The position numbers and the translations under genes were made by a program. DNA of 64,000 bases. It comes from Myxococcota bacterium (GTDB taxonomy: Bacteria; Myxococcota_A; UBA9160; UBA4427). The notes beneath the pieces are model-generated. The model was not told the origin of the DNA. It saw only the letters and a program-made list of their open reading frames with translations, and made no database searches. The stretch is from positions 372,001 through 436,000 of the forward strand of contig JAWKRT010000002.1 in NCBI GenBank assembly GCA_041389495.1, read 5' to 3'. Each line of letters begins with the position of its first letter. Position 1 is the first letter of the stretch. Positions 8,667-16,854 of this stretch are shown here, piece after piece.

Positions 8667-9695
8667 ATGCGTTCGCTCCTGCTCCGACTGCTGCCGTGGA
8701 TCGTCGCCCCCGCACTCTCGGCCGCGGCCCTGCCGCTCCAGGAGGGCGACATCGTCGTGACCGACAACGAGACGGGGAACATCGTGCGCATCGACCCGGC
8801 GAGCGGGCTGCAGACGCTGCTCCCGTGCGCCTACGCCTTCCGGCGTCCACAGGGCGTCGTCGCGACGACCGACGAGGTGCTCTTCGTCAACGTTCCGTCG
8901 ATCGTCCTGCTCGACGGCGAGCTCGTGAGCCTGACCGATGCGGGATGCGGGCCCGTGTCGCAGGGCGGCGACCTCGAGAACTCGGACGGCATCGCGCTCG
9001 ACCGCGACGGCACCGTGATCGTGAGCAGCACGGCGTGTCCGTCGTGCGGCGCGGGCGCGCCGCCCGCGATCGTGCGCGTCGATCCGGTGACCTCGGTGCA
9101 GACGCCCGTCTCGTCCGGCGCGGCCTTCGTCAACCCCGAGCACATCGCGGTGCGTCCGGGCGGGCGGCTCTACGTCTCCGACGACGGCTGCCCGACGTGC
9201 AACCCGATCGTCCCGCCCGCGCTCTTCGACGTCGATCCGGCGACGGGCGCGCAGACGGTCGTGAGCGAGGCGCAGCTGCTGATCAACGTGAGCGGCATCG
9301 CGCTCGAGCAGGACGGCCACGTGCTCGTCGCCGATCGCGGGTGCAGCGCGTGCGTGCCGGTGATCCCGTCGCGCGTCGTGCGCGTCGACCCGCTCGGGCC
9401 CGTGCTCGCGAACCAGACCCTGCTCGCCTCGGCGACGCTCAACAACGAGTTCGACGGCGTCGCGATCGACGCGACCGGTGCGATCTTCGTCGGCGTCGAG
9501 AACTCGCTCGCCGACACGGGCGGCGTCAGCCGGATCGACGGCACGACGGGCCTCGAGACGCCACTCAGCCTCGGCATCTTCCTCGAGGACGTCGACGGCA
9601 TCGCGATCGTCGTGCCCGAGCCGGGCTCGTCCGCCGCGGCGGTCGCCGCGCTCGCGGCCCTCGCCGCGCTCGCCCGCGCGAGGCGAAGCGCCTAG
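8667..9695 (+). CDS. Secreted beta-propeller with PEP-CTERM anchor
   Basis: 342 aa. A signal peptide (residues 1-21) is followed by NHL/SMP-30-like propeller repeats, each carrying a variant of DGIALDRDG and IVRVDP. The C-terminus is a PEP-CTERM sorting tail: VPEPG at 316-320, a hydrophobic Ala/Leu helix, then RARRSA. PEP-CTERM proteins are cut and processed by an exosortase, which is not in this window. Three CxxC pairs sit at 124-127, 175-178 and 226-229, exactly 51 residues apart, each in a loop followed by Pro and VDP. ATG 8667 has GGAG seven bases before it. It lies 44 bases after the porin and ends in a four-base overlap with the convergent phosphotransferase gene. The ligand is unknown. 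Confidence 0.85.
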   Translation: MRSLLLRLLPWIVAPALSAAALPLQEGDIVVTDNETGNIVRIDPASGLQTLLPCAYAFRRPQGVVATTDEVLFVNVPSIVLLDGELVSLTDAGCGPVSQGGDLENSDGIALDRDGTVIVSSTACPSCGAGAPPAIVRVDPVTSVQTPVSSGAAFVNPEHIAVRPGGRLYVSDDGCPTCNPIVPPALFDVDPATGAQTVVSEAQLLINVSGIALEQDGHVLVADRGCSACVPVIPSRVVRVDPLGPVLANQTLLASATLNNEFDGVAIDATGAIFVGVENSLADTGGVSRIDGTTGLETPLSLGIFLEDVDGIAIVVPEPGSSAAAVAALAALAALARARRSA

Positions 9696-10663
9696 AGCAC
9701 GCGCTCCGCGGCGAGCGCGCCCTCGGCCGCGGCGAGCACGGCCTCGGTCGTGGCGCGTCGCGCCGGGATGCGCTGGCTGATCGCGACGTGCCGCGCGATC
9801 GCGAGCGCGCGATGGCGCTCGAGGTCGCGGCGCAGCGCGTGCGCCTGGAGGCGCAGCCAGGTCTCCTCGAAGACGGCGCGCGCGTCGTCGAGCGCCGCCG
9901 CGTCGCCGTGCTCGCGCACGCCGAGCTCGACGAGGTGCGCCGCGAAGTTCGCGACGTCGATCAGCGGGTCGCCCCACGCGAACAGGTCGAGGTCGAGGAG
10001 CACGATGCCCCCGTCGCGGCGAACGAGCACCTGCTCGGGGTGGAGGTCGCGGTGGATGCCCGTCGCGCGCGCCGGCGCGATGCGCTCGGCGAGCCGCACG
10101 CAGCCGCGCTCGACGCCGTCGATGCGGCGCGCGAGCGCGGGCGCGGCGCGGCGCGCATCCGAGAGCTGCTCGCGCAGGATGGCGATCTCGCGCGCGAGGT
10201 CGTGCCGGCGCGCGGCCGGGACGGCGGCGGCGTGCAGCCGCGCGAGCGCCGAGGCGATGTCGCCGGCGAGGGGGATGCCGCCGCCGCCGGTCAGGAGCGC
10301 GTCGGCACGCGCGCCGTCCTCGAACGTCTGCAGCCACATCGCGAGGTCGGGAACGACGCCGAGCGAGCGCGGCACGCGGACGCCGTCGCGCCCGTCGAAG
10401 CCGCGGCGCGCGAGCTCGCCTGCGAGGCGGTGCGCGGCGAAGTCGGTGCGCTTGTGGCGCAGCTTGCCGAGCGCGCGCAGCTGCAGCGTCTCGCCGGTGG
10501 TCGGGTCGCGCAGCGCGAGGAGGTAGTCGACGAGCGCGCGCCGACCGGGCTTGTGGCGCACGAGTGTCGCGCGCTCGACCTCGACGTCGCCGTGCGGGAA
10601 GGCCGTGGTCTCGATCGCGGCCGCGGCGACCTTGGGGTCGAGCGCGGCATCGAGCGCGGGCAT
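9692..10663 (-). CDS. Phosphotransferase (APH-like kinase fold), second module
   Basis: 323 aa from the first Met (MPALDAALDPK). It has the aminoglycoside-phosphotransferase/choline-kinase fold: an N-lobe (TLVRHKPGRRALVDYLLAL, LRALGKLRHK), a hinge (WLQTFEDGARAD) and a catalytic loop IHRDLHPEQV, where Gln replaces the usual Asn, then the metal-binding LLDLDLFAWGDPLIDVANF. The frame stays open and protein-like upstream of this Met through a Gly/Ala linker (residues encoded to about 10745), where it abuts the first phosphotransferase module in a different frame. The two may be one gene broken by a frame shift. Antibiotic resistance should not be inferred; the surrounding exopolysaccharide genes suggest a sugar, lipid or polymer substrate. 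Confidence 0.8.
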   Translation of the reverse strand: MPALDAALDPKVAAAAIETTAFPHGDVEVERATLVRHKPGRRALVDYLLALRDPTTGETLQLRALGKLRHKRTDFAAHRLAGELARRGFDGRDGVRVPRSLGVVPDLAMWLQTFEDGARADALLTGGGGIPLAGDIASALARLHAAAVPAARRHDLAREIAILREQLSDARRAAPALARRIDGVERGCVRLAERIAPARATGIHRDLHPEQVLVRRDGGIVLLDLDLFAWGDPLIDVANFAAHLVELGVREHGDAAALDDARAVFEETWLRLQAHALRRDLERHRALAIARHVAISQRIPARRATTEAVLAAAEGALAAERVL

Positions 10664-12054
10664 CGCGGGATCGAGGAGGCCGGCGCCCGCGCTCGCCGCC
10701 GCGCCGCCGGCGCCGCCGGCGCCGGCGCCGCCGCCCGGCGGCGGAGCGCGCGCCGCGCACCGCTCGCCGCCGCGGCGACGGTCGGCAGCCGCGCCTCGAT
10801 CTCGCGCGCGAACTCGAGGAGCTCGCGCGTCTGCTCGAGCCACTCCTCCTCGTTGCGGCGGAACGGGTCGGCGAGCAGCGAGAACAGGGCGACCGCGTGC
10901 TCGAGCCGCGCGTCGACGCCGCGGCCGAGCTCGAGCGAGAGCCCTTCGAGCAGCGCCGCGCGCGCGGCCTCGGCGCGCGGGAGCGGGAGGCGCCCGCGCA
11001 CGACGTCGCGATCGAGGTGCGCGGCGAAGCAGCCCGCGTCCTGCGCCTCGCCGCCGCGCGCGGCGGCGTCGAGGTCGAGGAAGGAGACGTCGTCGTCGCC
11101 GAGCAGGACCTGCTTCGCGTAGAAGTCGCCGTGGACCGGAACCGCATCGGCGGGCGTGGACGCGATGCGCGCGGCGAGCCGCTCCGCGAGCCGCCGCGCG
11201 CGCTCGGCGAGCGGCCCGTCGAGCGCCGCGAGCGCGTCCGGCATCGCGAGCAGCGCGGCCGCGCGCTCGCGCGGCCGCACGACGGGAACGTGCTTCGGAT
11301 CCTGGCGCTGCAGGACGGCGAGCGCGCGCCCGACGCGCCCGAGCGCGCGCGGGTCGAACGACGCGCGCGCGATCGCGTCGCTCGCGAGCTCGCCCTCGAG
11401 CCAGGTCGTCGCGACGAGCCCGTCGCCGTGCGACGAGACGAGGCGCTCCGGGAGGCGGAGCCCGTCGCGCGACGCGAGGCTGATGAGCTTGCGCGACGCG
11501 TCGCGGTGGCGCTGCGAGGCGTGCAGCTTCAGGGCGACGCGCTCGCCGTTCGCGTTCTCGACGCGCGCGACGAAGCGGCGCTCGGGCTTGTAGGCGAGCG
11601 GCGCGAGCGTCGTCGCGCCCCAGCGGTCGCCGTCGCCGAGCGCGCTCGCGAGCACGCCGCCGCGCGCGGCGGGATCGAGCAGTGCCGCGAGCGACGGGAG
11701 CTTCGCGTCGTGCGGGAAGCGCGAGACGATCGCGCGCTCGCCGACCGCGAAGACGCTCGCTCCGTCGACCGCCACGCGCTCGGCCTTGTCCGCGACGGCG
11801 TCGCCGTACGCCTTCACCGAGTGCGTCGTCGCGCCGCCGTCGCCGAGCTCGATCTCGAACAGGCTGAGGCAGCTCGTCGCGGGCTTGTAGCGCGTGTAGC
11901 GGCGCTCGATGCGCCGGACGTCGAGGTCGGGCCGCGCGCGGGAGAGGGCGCGCGCGAGAGCGTGCTCGTCGATCGCGAGCGCGAGGTCGGGAATCGCCGC
12001 GTCCGCGTCGGCGAGACGCGCGAGTGCCGCTCGTTCCAGTCGCCCGCCGCTCAC
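10291..12054 (-). CDS. Phosphotransferase (APH-like), first module; tail out of frame
   Basis: Starts at GTG 12054, which overlaps the stop of the glycosyltransferase as GTGA. About 436 residues (to roughly base 10745) are protein-like: an N-lobe (RRYTRYKPATSCLSLFEIEL, SVKAYGD), a second lobe ending ATTWLEGELASD, catalytic loop VHGDFYAKQVLL, again with Gln for Asn, and metal-binding FLDLDAAARGGEAQDAGCF. The remaining codons to 10291 are an Arg/Ser-rich shadow running over the second module, so the real product either ends near 10745 or continues into the other frame after a one-base shift in the run of GCC/GGC triplets at 10700-10745. Joined, the product would be about 787 aa with two kinase modules. 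The shift could be an assembly error. Confidence 0.75.
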   Translation of the reverse strand: MSGGRLERAALARLADADAAIPDLALAIDEHALARALSRARPDLDVRRIERRYTRYKPATSCLSLFEIELGDGGATTHSVKAYGDAVADKAERVAVDGASVFAVGERAIVSRFPHDAKLPSLAALLDPAARGGVLASALGDGDRWGATTLAPLAYKPERRFVARVENANGERVALKLHASQRHRDASRKLISLASRDGLRLPERLVSSHGDGLVATTWLEGELASDAIARASFDPRALGRVGRALAVLQRQDPKHVPVVRPRERAAALLAMPDALAALDGPLAERARRLAERLAARIASTPADAVPVHGDFYAKQVLLGDDDVSFLDLDAAARGGEAQDAGCFAAHLDRDVVRGRLPLPRAEAARAALLEGLSLELGRGVDARLEHAVALFSLLADPFRRNEEEWLEQTRELLEFAREIEARLPTVAAAASGARRALRRRAAAPAPAAPAARRRARAPASSIPRCPRSMPRSTPRSPRPRSRPRPSRTATSRSSARHSCATSPVGARSSTTSSRCATRPPARRCSCARSASCATSAPTSPRTASQASSRAAASTGATASACRARSASFPTSRCGCRRSRTARVPTRS

Positions 12055-13304
12055 GCGGTGCTCCGCGCGGTCGCCGACGCCGCGGTGCTCGCGCGGCCGA
12101 CGGAGCGCGCGGCGTCGGCCGGCGCGTCGGCGAGCGCGAGCGCGCGGCGCGCGACGTCGACCCAGTCGCAGTCGGCGACCTTCGCGCGCGCGTGCGCACC
12201 GAGCCGCGCGCCGAGCGCCGCGTCGCGTTCGAGTCGGAGCAGCGCGCGGGCCGTGGCCTCGACGTCGCCGGGCGGGACGAGGAGCCCGTCCACGCCGTCG
12301 TCGATCACCTCGCGGATCTGCCCGATCGCGCTCGCGACGACGGGGAGGCCCGCCGCCATGTACTCGTAGAGCTTGAGCGGCGAGAAGTAGAAGTCGTCGA
12401 GCTGCGGATACGGCGCGACCGCCGCGTCGAAGCTCGCGAGCCAGCGGGGCACGTCCTCGGGCGGGACGGCGCCGACGAAGTAGGCGGCCTTCGCGTGGCC
12501 GCATGCGGCGAGGCGCTGCTCGAGCGCGGCGCGACCCGGGCCGTCGCCCACGATGCACAGCCGCGCGCGCGGCGCGACGTCGCGCACGCGCGCGAACGCG
12601 TCGGCGAGCGGCTCGAGGCCGTGCCACGGGCGCAGCGAGCCGACGAAGCCGATCGTGAACGGCTGCGTCGCCGCGCCGTCGTTCGCGCGGGCGTCGGCCG
12701 CCGCGCGCGCGATCGCGCGCCGGGCGCCGGTGCGGAACCGCTCGAGGTCGACGCCGTTCGCGAGCACGTGGATGCGCGCCGGGTCCGCCGTGCGGGGCGC
12801 GAGCCAGTCGGCGAGCGGCCGGGAGACCGCGAGCAGCGCGCTCGCGGCGTCGAAGGCGCGGGCCGCGGCGCGCTCGGCCGCGCCGCGGTCGACGAGCGTG
12901 CGGTGGCGCGCCTGCTCCTCGACGAGGGGAGCGTTCACCTCGAGCAGACCGGGGATGCCCGCCGCGCGCGCGTGCTCCATCGCCGCGAAGGCGAACAGGG
13001 CGTGCCGCTCGTAGACCGCGTGGAGGGTGCCCGCGCGCGCGAGCGTCGCGGCGACCGCCTCGTTGTCGCGCAGCCGCCACCGCTCGAGCTCGGCCGCCAC
13101 GAGTCGTCCTCCCGGCAGTCGCGGGAGGTCGACGCGCTCGACGAAGCGCAGGTCGAGCGGCGCGCTGCCGCCCGGACGCGCGAACAGGACGACCTCGTGA
13201 CCGAGCCGGCCGAACGCGCGGAGCATCGCCTGCACGTGGCTCGACGCGCCCTTGGTGCCGAACGCCGGAACACCGGGGTCGGTCGTGACGTAGGCGATCC
13301 GCAT
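12051..13304 (-). CDS. Family 4 glycosyltransferase
   Basis: 417 aa. It begins MRIAYVTTDPGVPAFGTKGASSHVQ, the N-terminal strand and glycine-rich loop of GT4 enzymes. It has a central switch (IGFVGSLRPWHGLEPL) and a C-terminal donor site with VGDGPGRAALEQRL and SPLKLYEYMAAGLPVVASAIGQIREVI (the EX7E region in altered form, YEYMAAGLPVVAS). It is the first gene of a minus-strand unit with the phosphotransferase modules, joined by a GTGA overlap, and is divergent from the surface-protein gene at 13550. It probably adds a sugar during synthesis of the same exopolysaccharide or a glycoconjugate. The last 25 residues are low in complexity. Confidence 0.88.
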   Translation of the reverse strand: MRIAYVTTDPGVPAFGTKGASSHVQAMLRAFGRLGHEVVLFARPGGSAPLDLRFVERVDLPRLPGGRLVAAELERWRLRDNEAVAATLARAGTLHAVYERHALFAFAAMEHARAAGIPGLLEVNAPLVEEQARHRTLVDRGAAERAAARAFDAASALLAVSRPLADWLAPRTADPARIHVLANGVDLERFRTGARRAIARAAADARANDGAATQPFTIGFVGSLRPWHGLEPLADAFARVRDVAPRARLCIVGDGPGRAALEQRLAACGHAKAAYFVGAVPPEDVPRWLASFDAAVAPYPQLDDFYFSPLKLYEYMAAGLPVVASAIGQIREVIDDGVDGLLVPPGDVEATARALLRLERDAALGARLGAHARAKVADCDWVDVARRALALADAPADAARSVGRASTAASATARSTA

Positions 13305-13476
13305 ACCGCACGGGATCGCAAGTTCGGTGCCGGCCCGCGCGCGCGTCGGGGCGCGCGCTGCGCGCGCGAAGGGGAGGGGCGCGGCGCGCGCTGCGCGATC
13401 TCACCCGCCGGCGTGCCGTATCCCCCATTCCGCGACCGCGCCCTCGCGTGCGGGCCGCGCGGGGGCGGGAGAGTCC

Positions 13477-13492
13477 GGGCACGCGACTTGCT
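13477..13492 (+). promoter_or_regulatory. Sigma-54 (-24/-12) promoter upstream of surface-protein gene
   Basis: GGGCAC, five bases, TTGCT: GG at 13478-13479 and GC at 13490-13491 with the same 16-base layout as the sites at 2179 and 2683. Expected transcription start near 13503 leaves a 47-base leader with a strong GGGGAGG site before ATG 13550. Confidence 0.75.
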
Positions 13493-13549
13493 CTCCGGGT
13501 GCGCACGGAGGGCGGCGCGCAGCGAGCGCCGGCCCGGGGAGGCGTCGTC

Positions 13550-15937
13550 ATGCTCGCAGGCTGCTGGCTCCGGACACACGCGCGCGCCGCGCGCGCGCTC
13601 GTCGTCGCACTCGCGTCGGCCCTCGCCGGTGCGGCGGCGGCGGCACCCGATCGGCCCGTCATCACCGAGATCTACGTCGATCCGCCCGGCGCGAACGACG
13701 GCCCGGTCGGCCGCGACCTCGCGAACCTCCACCAGGAGTACCTCGAGATCTACCTGCCGACGGCGGCCGAGCTGCACGCCTCGCTCGACAAGGACTCGCT
13801 CGATCTGACGATCTACGACGTCGAGGGCGACGCCTCGTCGACGGGAGTCGGGCTCGTCAACTACCGGATCGATCTCCCGACCTTCGACCTCGACCCCTCG
13901 AACGGCCTCACCGGCCTCGCGCGCCCGGCGTCGGGCATCGTCGTCGTCGGCTGGGTCGACTATGTCGGGGACCCGCCCACCGCCCTCGCCGGCACGCCCG
14001 CGACGCGCGTCGCGCTCGTGAACGGCGGCGTCACGTCGACACCCGGCTACACGTTCGTCGCGCTCAACGGCAACGAGTTCGCCGGCACGACGAACTTCCC
14101 GACCCCGCTCGCGATCTCGGCGATCGACGCGAGCGAGCGCACGGGCGGCCTCTTCGAGAACGGATCGAGCGCGACGCTGCTCGTGAACCGCGACTCGCCC
14201 GCCTACGCACAGCTCTTCGACGAAGCCGACGCGGCGCACGTCCCGCCGCTCGCGAACGCGGACCCGAACCTGCCGTCGGGCGCCGTGCTCGGCACGGCCG
14301 CGCTGCTCGACGCCGTCGCCGCGAACGACCACCGCAAGTTCGACCCGCTCGAGCAGCCCTACGCGACGCCGACGGGCGACGACATCGACCTCGAGACCGT
14401 GCTGCCGCTCGGCGGCGCGTTCAGCCGCCTCGTGCCCCAGCTGCTCGAGACGGAGCAGGGCTATGCGCGGCTGCTCGTGGACGTCGTGAAGACGACGGAG
14501 GACGCGAGCGCGGCGAACGACGATCCGGTCGCGGACGCGCTCGGCGCCTATCGCACGATCGCGTCGGCCGGGCCGTTCTTCCCGACGCCGGGCGTCGCTC
14601 CCGCGTTCGCGACGCCCGCGCAGCTCTCGGTCGCGGACGCGAGCGTGCAGGTGTTCCCGGTGCTCGCGGGCACGACGGGAAGGCCGGGTCTGCGCGCCGC
14701 GAACCTCGGTGGCGACTTCGGCATGGACGTCGCGGCGACGCCGGGTGCGTCGAGCGCGCCGGGCACCGTGGCGCTCGCAGCCGGCGCGGTCGCAGCGTCG
14801 ATCGGCGCGCAGGAGCGCGTCTTCCCGCAGGTCGAGGCGACGGTGCCGATCGGTGCGCTCGACGGCGCGCTCGCGACGTCGACCGTCACCGTGGCGGCTT
14901 CGAAGGCCTCGCCGGCCGACCCGCCCGTCGCGAACCCGGTGCAGGCGGTGACGGCGACCTTCCAGGTGCTCTCGCCGGTCAACGGCAAGGCGGCGAACGG
15001 GCTGCCCTTCCAGGCGACCACCTTCGCCGCGCTGCAGCCGCTGCCGCCGCCCGCCGTCGGCACCAACGAGTTCGCGACGACGAGCCTCGGCGCGTTCGTC
15101 GCGCAGCACCTCGGGTCGCTCGTCGCCGACACGCGCGGCAATGGTGCGACGCTCGTCGACCCCGCGACGAACCTCGGCGACCCGGTGCTCGTCGACGCGA
15201 TGGAGAAGGACATGCCCGACCTGCCGGCGGCGTACATCGACGTGCCGTCGCCGGCCGGCCTCGAGTCGCTCGTCGCGACGGTGCTCACGTCGGCGGAGTG
15301 GCTGTCGGGCGCGGACAGCTACACCGACAACTTCGATGCGACCTTCAGCGCCGTGCGCGCGATCGACCTCGCGCTGCCCGAGACGGCGACCTCGGGCGGC
15401 GTCTTCCGGCCGAGCGAGCGCGTGCACTTCGTCGACGCGCTCGGCGGCGTGGGCGACCCGACGAGCGGGCTCACCGACGCGACGAGCGACCGCGGCTTCG
15501 AGGTCGCGATCGTCGACACGAACGTCCAGCAGGCCGGCACGCTCGAGACGGGTGCGACCGACGACTTCGGCCTCGTCGTCGAGGTGGGCGCGGTGCGGCC
15601 GGGCGCGCTCGTCGTCCCCGGGCAGTTCGTCTTCCTGAGCTTCACCGGAGGCTTCGAGGGAACCGACATCGACACGCTCGAGGTGGCGCCCGGCGGCGCG
15701 CGGACGGTCGTCGTCTACCTCGACCTCGACCTGCTCGACACGGTGCTCGGCGCTCGCACGATCCGCCGGCTCATGGTCGTCGACGCGGGCACGGGGAGCG
15801 GGGCGGTGAACGTGATGGAGGCGTTCTCGCTGAACGTCGAGGGTGCGAGCGTGCCGGCCGTTCCTCCGTGGCACGCCGCCGTCGGCGCCGCGCTGCTCGG
15901 CGCCGCCGGCCTGCGCAGACTGCGCCGCGCCGCCTGA
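13550..15937 (+). CDS. Secreted surface protein, lamin-tail-like start, C-terminal anchor
   Basis: 795 aa. Signal peptide at 5-40 (ARALVVALASALAGAAAAA). Just after it comes VITEIYVDPPG...EYLEIYLPT, the opening strand pattern of lamin-tail (LTD)-like domains of secreted bacterial proteins. The middle has long Ala/Asp/Thr-rich beta-sheet sequence with no catalytic motif I recognise. The last 30 residues (VPAVPPWHAAVGAALLGAAG then LRRLRRAA) are a motif, a hydrophobic helix and an Arg cluster: a tripartite sorting signal closer to the VPxLxxW (IPTL-CTERM) type than to PEP-CTERM. ATG 13550 follows GGGGAGG, and a sigma-54 promoter precedes it. It probably decorates the cell surface under the same control as the polysaccharide genes. 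Confidence 0.75.
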   Translation: MLAGCWLRTHARAARALVVALASALAGAAAAAPDRPVITEIYVDPPGANDGPVGRDLANLHQEYLEIYLPTAAELHASLDKDSLDLTIYDVEGDASSTGVGLVNYRIDLPTFDLDPSNGLTGLARPASGIVVVGWVDYVGDPPTALAGTPATRVALVNGGVTSTPGYTFVALNGNEFAGTTNFPTPLAISAIDASERTGGLFENGSSATLLVNRDSPAYAQLFDEADAAHVPPLANADPNLPSGAVLGTAALLDAVAANDHRKFDPLEQPYATPTGDDIDLETVLPLGGAFSRLVPQLLETEQGYARLLVDVVKTTEDASAANDDPVADALGAYRTIASAGPFFPTPGVAPAFATPAQLSVADASVQVFPVLAGTTGRPGLRAANLGGDFGMDVAATPGASSAPGTVALAAGAVAASIGAQERVFPQVEATVPIGALDGALATSTVTVAASKASPADPPVANPVQAVTATFQVLSPVNGKAANGLPFQATTFAALQPLPPPAVGTNEFATTSLGAFVAQHLGSLVADTRGNGATLVDPATNLGDPVLVDAMEKDMPDLPAAYIDVPSPAGLESLVATVLTSAEWLSGADSYTDNFDATFSAVRAIDLALPETATSGGVFRPSERVHFVDALGGVGDPTSGLTDATSDRGFEVAIVDTNVQQAGTLETGATDDFGLVVEVGAVRPGALVVPGQFVFLSFTGGFEGTDIDTLEVAPGGARTVVVYLDLDLLDTVLGARTIRRLMVVDAGTGSGAVNVMEAFSLNVEGASVPAVPPWHAAVGAALLGAAGLRRLRRAA

Positions 15938-15965
15938 TGCGCGCGGCGCGCGCCGCCGGCCGGTG

Positions 15966-15971
15966 TAGAGT
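15966..15971 (+). promoter_or_regulatory. Putative -10 box for leaderless SDR transcript
   Basis: TAGAGT ends nine bases before the ATG at 15981 and there is no ribosome-binding site in between, so the message may start at or beside the start codon. Similar TAnnnT boxes 7-9 bases before ATG occur at 23460 and 54968. Confidence 0.35.
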
Positions 15972-15980
15972 GCGCGCGCG

Positions 15981-16748
15981 ATGGACACCCACGGAATGCG
16001 AAGGCTGGAAGGAAGGCGCGCGCTCGTCACGGGTGCGGGCTCGGGCATCGGACGGGCGACCGCGCAGCGGCTCGCCGCCGAGGGCGCCGCGGTCTACGGC
16101 GTCGACGTCAACGACGAGGGCTGCCGCGAGACGGTCGCGGCGATCGAGGCGGCCGGCGGCCGCGCGCTCGCCGCGCGCTGCGACGTGCGCCGCTCGAGCG
16201 AGTGCGACGCGGTCGTCGCCGCCGCCGTCGACGCATTCGGCGGGCTCGACGTCCTCTGCAACGTCGCGGGCGTGCTGCTGCAGCGGCCATCCGCGAAGTG
16301 CACGGACGACGAGTGGCAGCGCGTCCTCGACGTGAACCTCACGGGCACCTTCTACATGTGCCGCGCCGCGCTCCCGCACCTCGCCCACGCGCGCGGAGCG
16401 ATCGTGAACCTCGCGTCGATCGCCGGCGTGCAGGCCGTCCCGTACGCGGCCGCCTACTGCGCTTCGAAGGGCGGCGTGCTGATGCTGACGAAGTCGCTCG
16501 CCGTCGAGTGCGCGAAGTCGGGGCCGCGCGTCAACTGCATCTGCCCGGGCGGCGTCGCGACGCCGATGACGATGGGCTACCGGCGCGACGCCGAGCTCGA
16601 CGCCTCGCTCTCGGCGCACATCGCGCCGCGCATGCCGACGATCGCGCAGCCCGACGAGATCGCCGCCCTCGCCGCCTATCTCGCCTCCGACGAAGCGCGC
16701 TTCATGACGGGCTCCGCGGTCGCCATCGACGGCGGCCAGGCCGCCTAG
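15981..16748 (+). CDS. Short-chain dehydrogenase/reductase
   Basis: 255 aa, classical SDR. It has the nucleotide-binding glycine motif TGAGSGIG near residue 17, the structural motif CNVAG (Val for Ala), active-site Ser in NLASIAG and the YCASK catalytic Tyr-x3-Lys. The C-terminal ASDEARFMTGSAVAIDGG closes the Rossmann core. An acidic residue after strand 2 (YGVDVND) favours NAD(H). Together with the SDRs on the opposite strand just downstream it belongs to a catabolic block; the substrate cannot be read. No ribosome-binding site is visible before the ATG, but a TAGAGT box is nine bases upstream. Confidence 0.9.
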   Translation: MDTHGMRRLEGRRALVTGAGSGIGRATAQRLAAEGAAVYGVDVNDEGCRETVAAIEAAGGRALAARCDVRRSSECDAVVAAAVDAFGGLDVLCNVAGVLLQRPSAKCTDDEWQRVLDVNLTGTFYMCRAALPHLAHARGAIVNLASIAGVQAVPYAAAYCASKGGVLMLTKSLAVECAKSGPRVNCICPGGVATPMTMGYRRDAELDASLSAHIAPRMPTIAQPDEIAALAAYLASDEARFMTGSAVAIDGGQAA

Positions 16749-16854
16749 CCTCCCCGAGCACCGCAACGCACTGCGCCGCACGCGCGGCGCCGGTCGGCAC
16801 GGCCCCGCGCCCGGGCTCTCTCCACGGCCCTCGCCCGCGAGCGATCGAGTGTGG

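Noticed and set aside
9692..12054. Aminoglycoside resistance genes
   Set aside because: The kinase fold is present, but the catalytic-loop Asn is Gln in both modules and the context is polysaccharide synthesis, so a resistance role is not supported.
12935..16048. Minus-strand open frame of 1037 codons
   Set aside because: It is a shadow of the 795-aa surface protein, which has a ribosome-binding site, signal peptide and anchor; the minus frame is Arg/Val/Glu-rich without structure.
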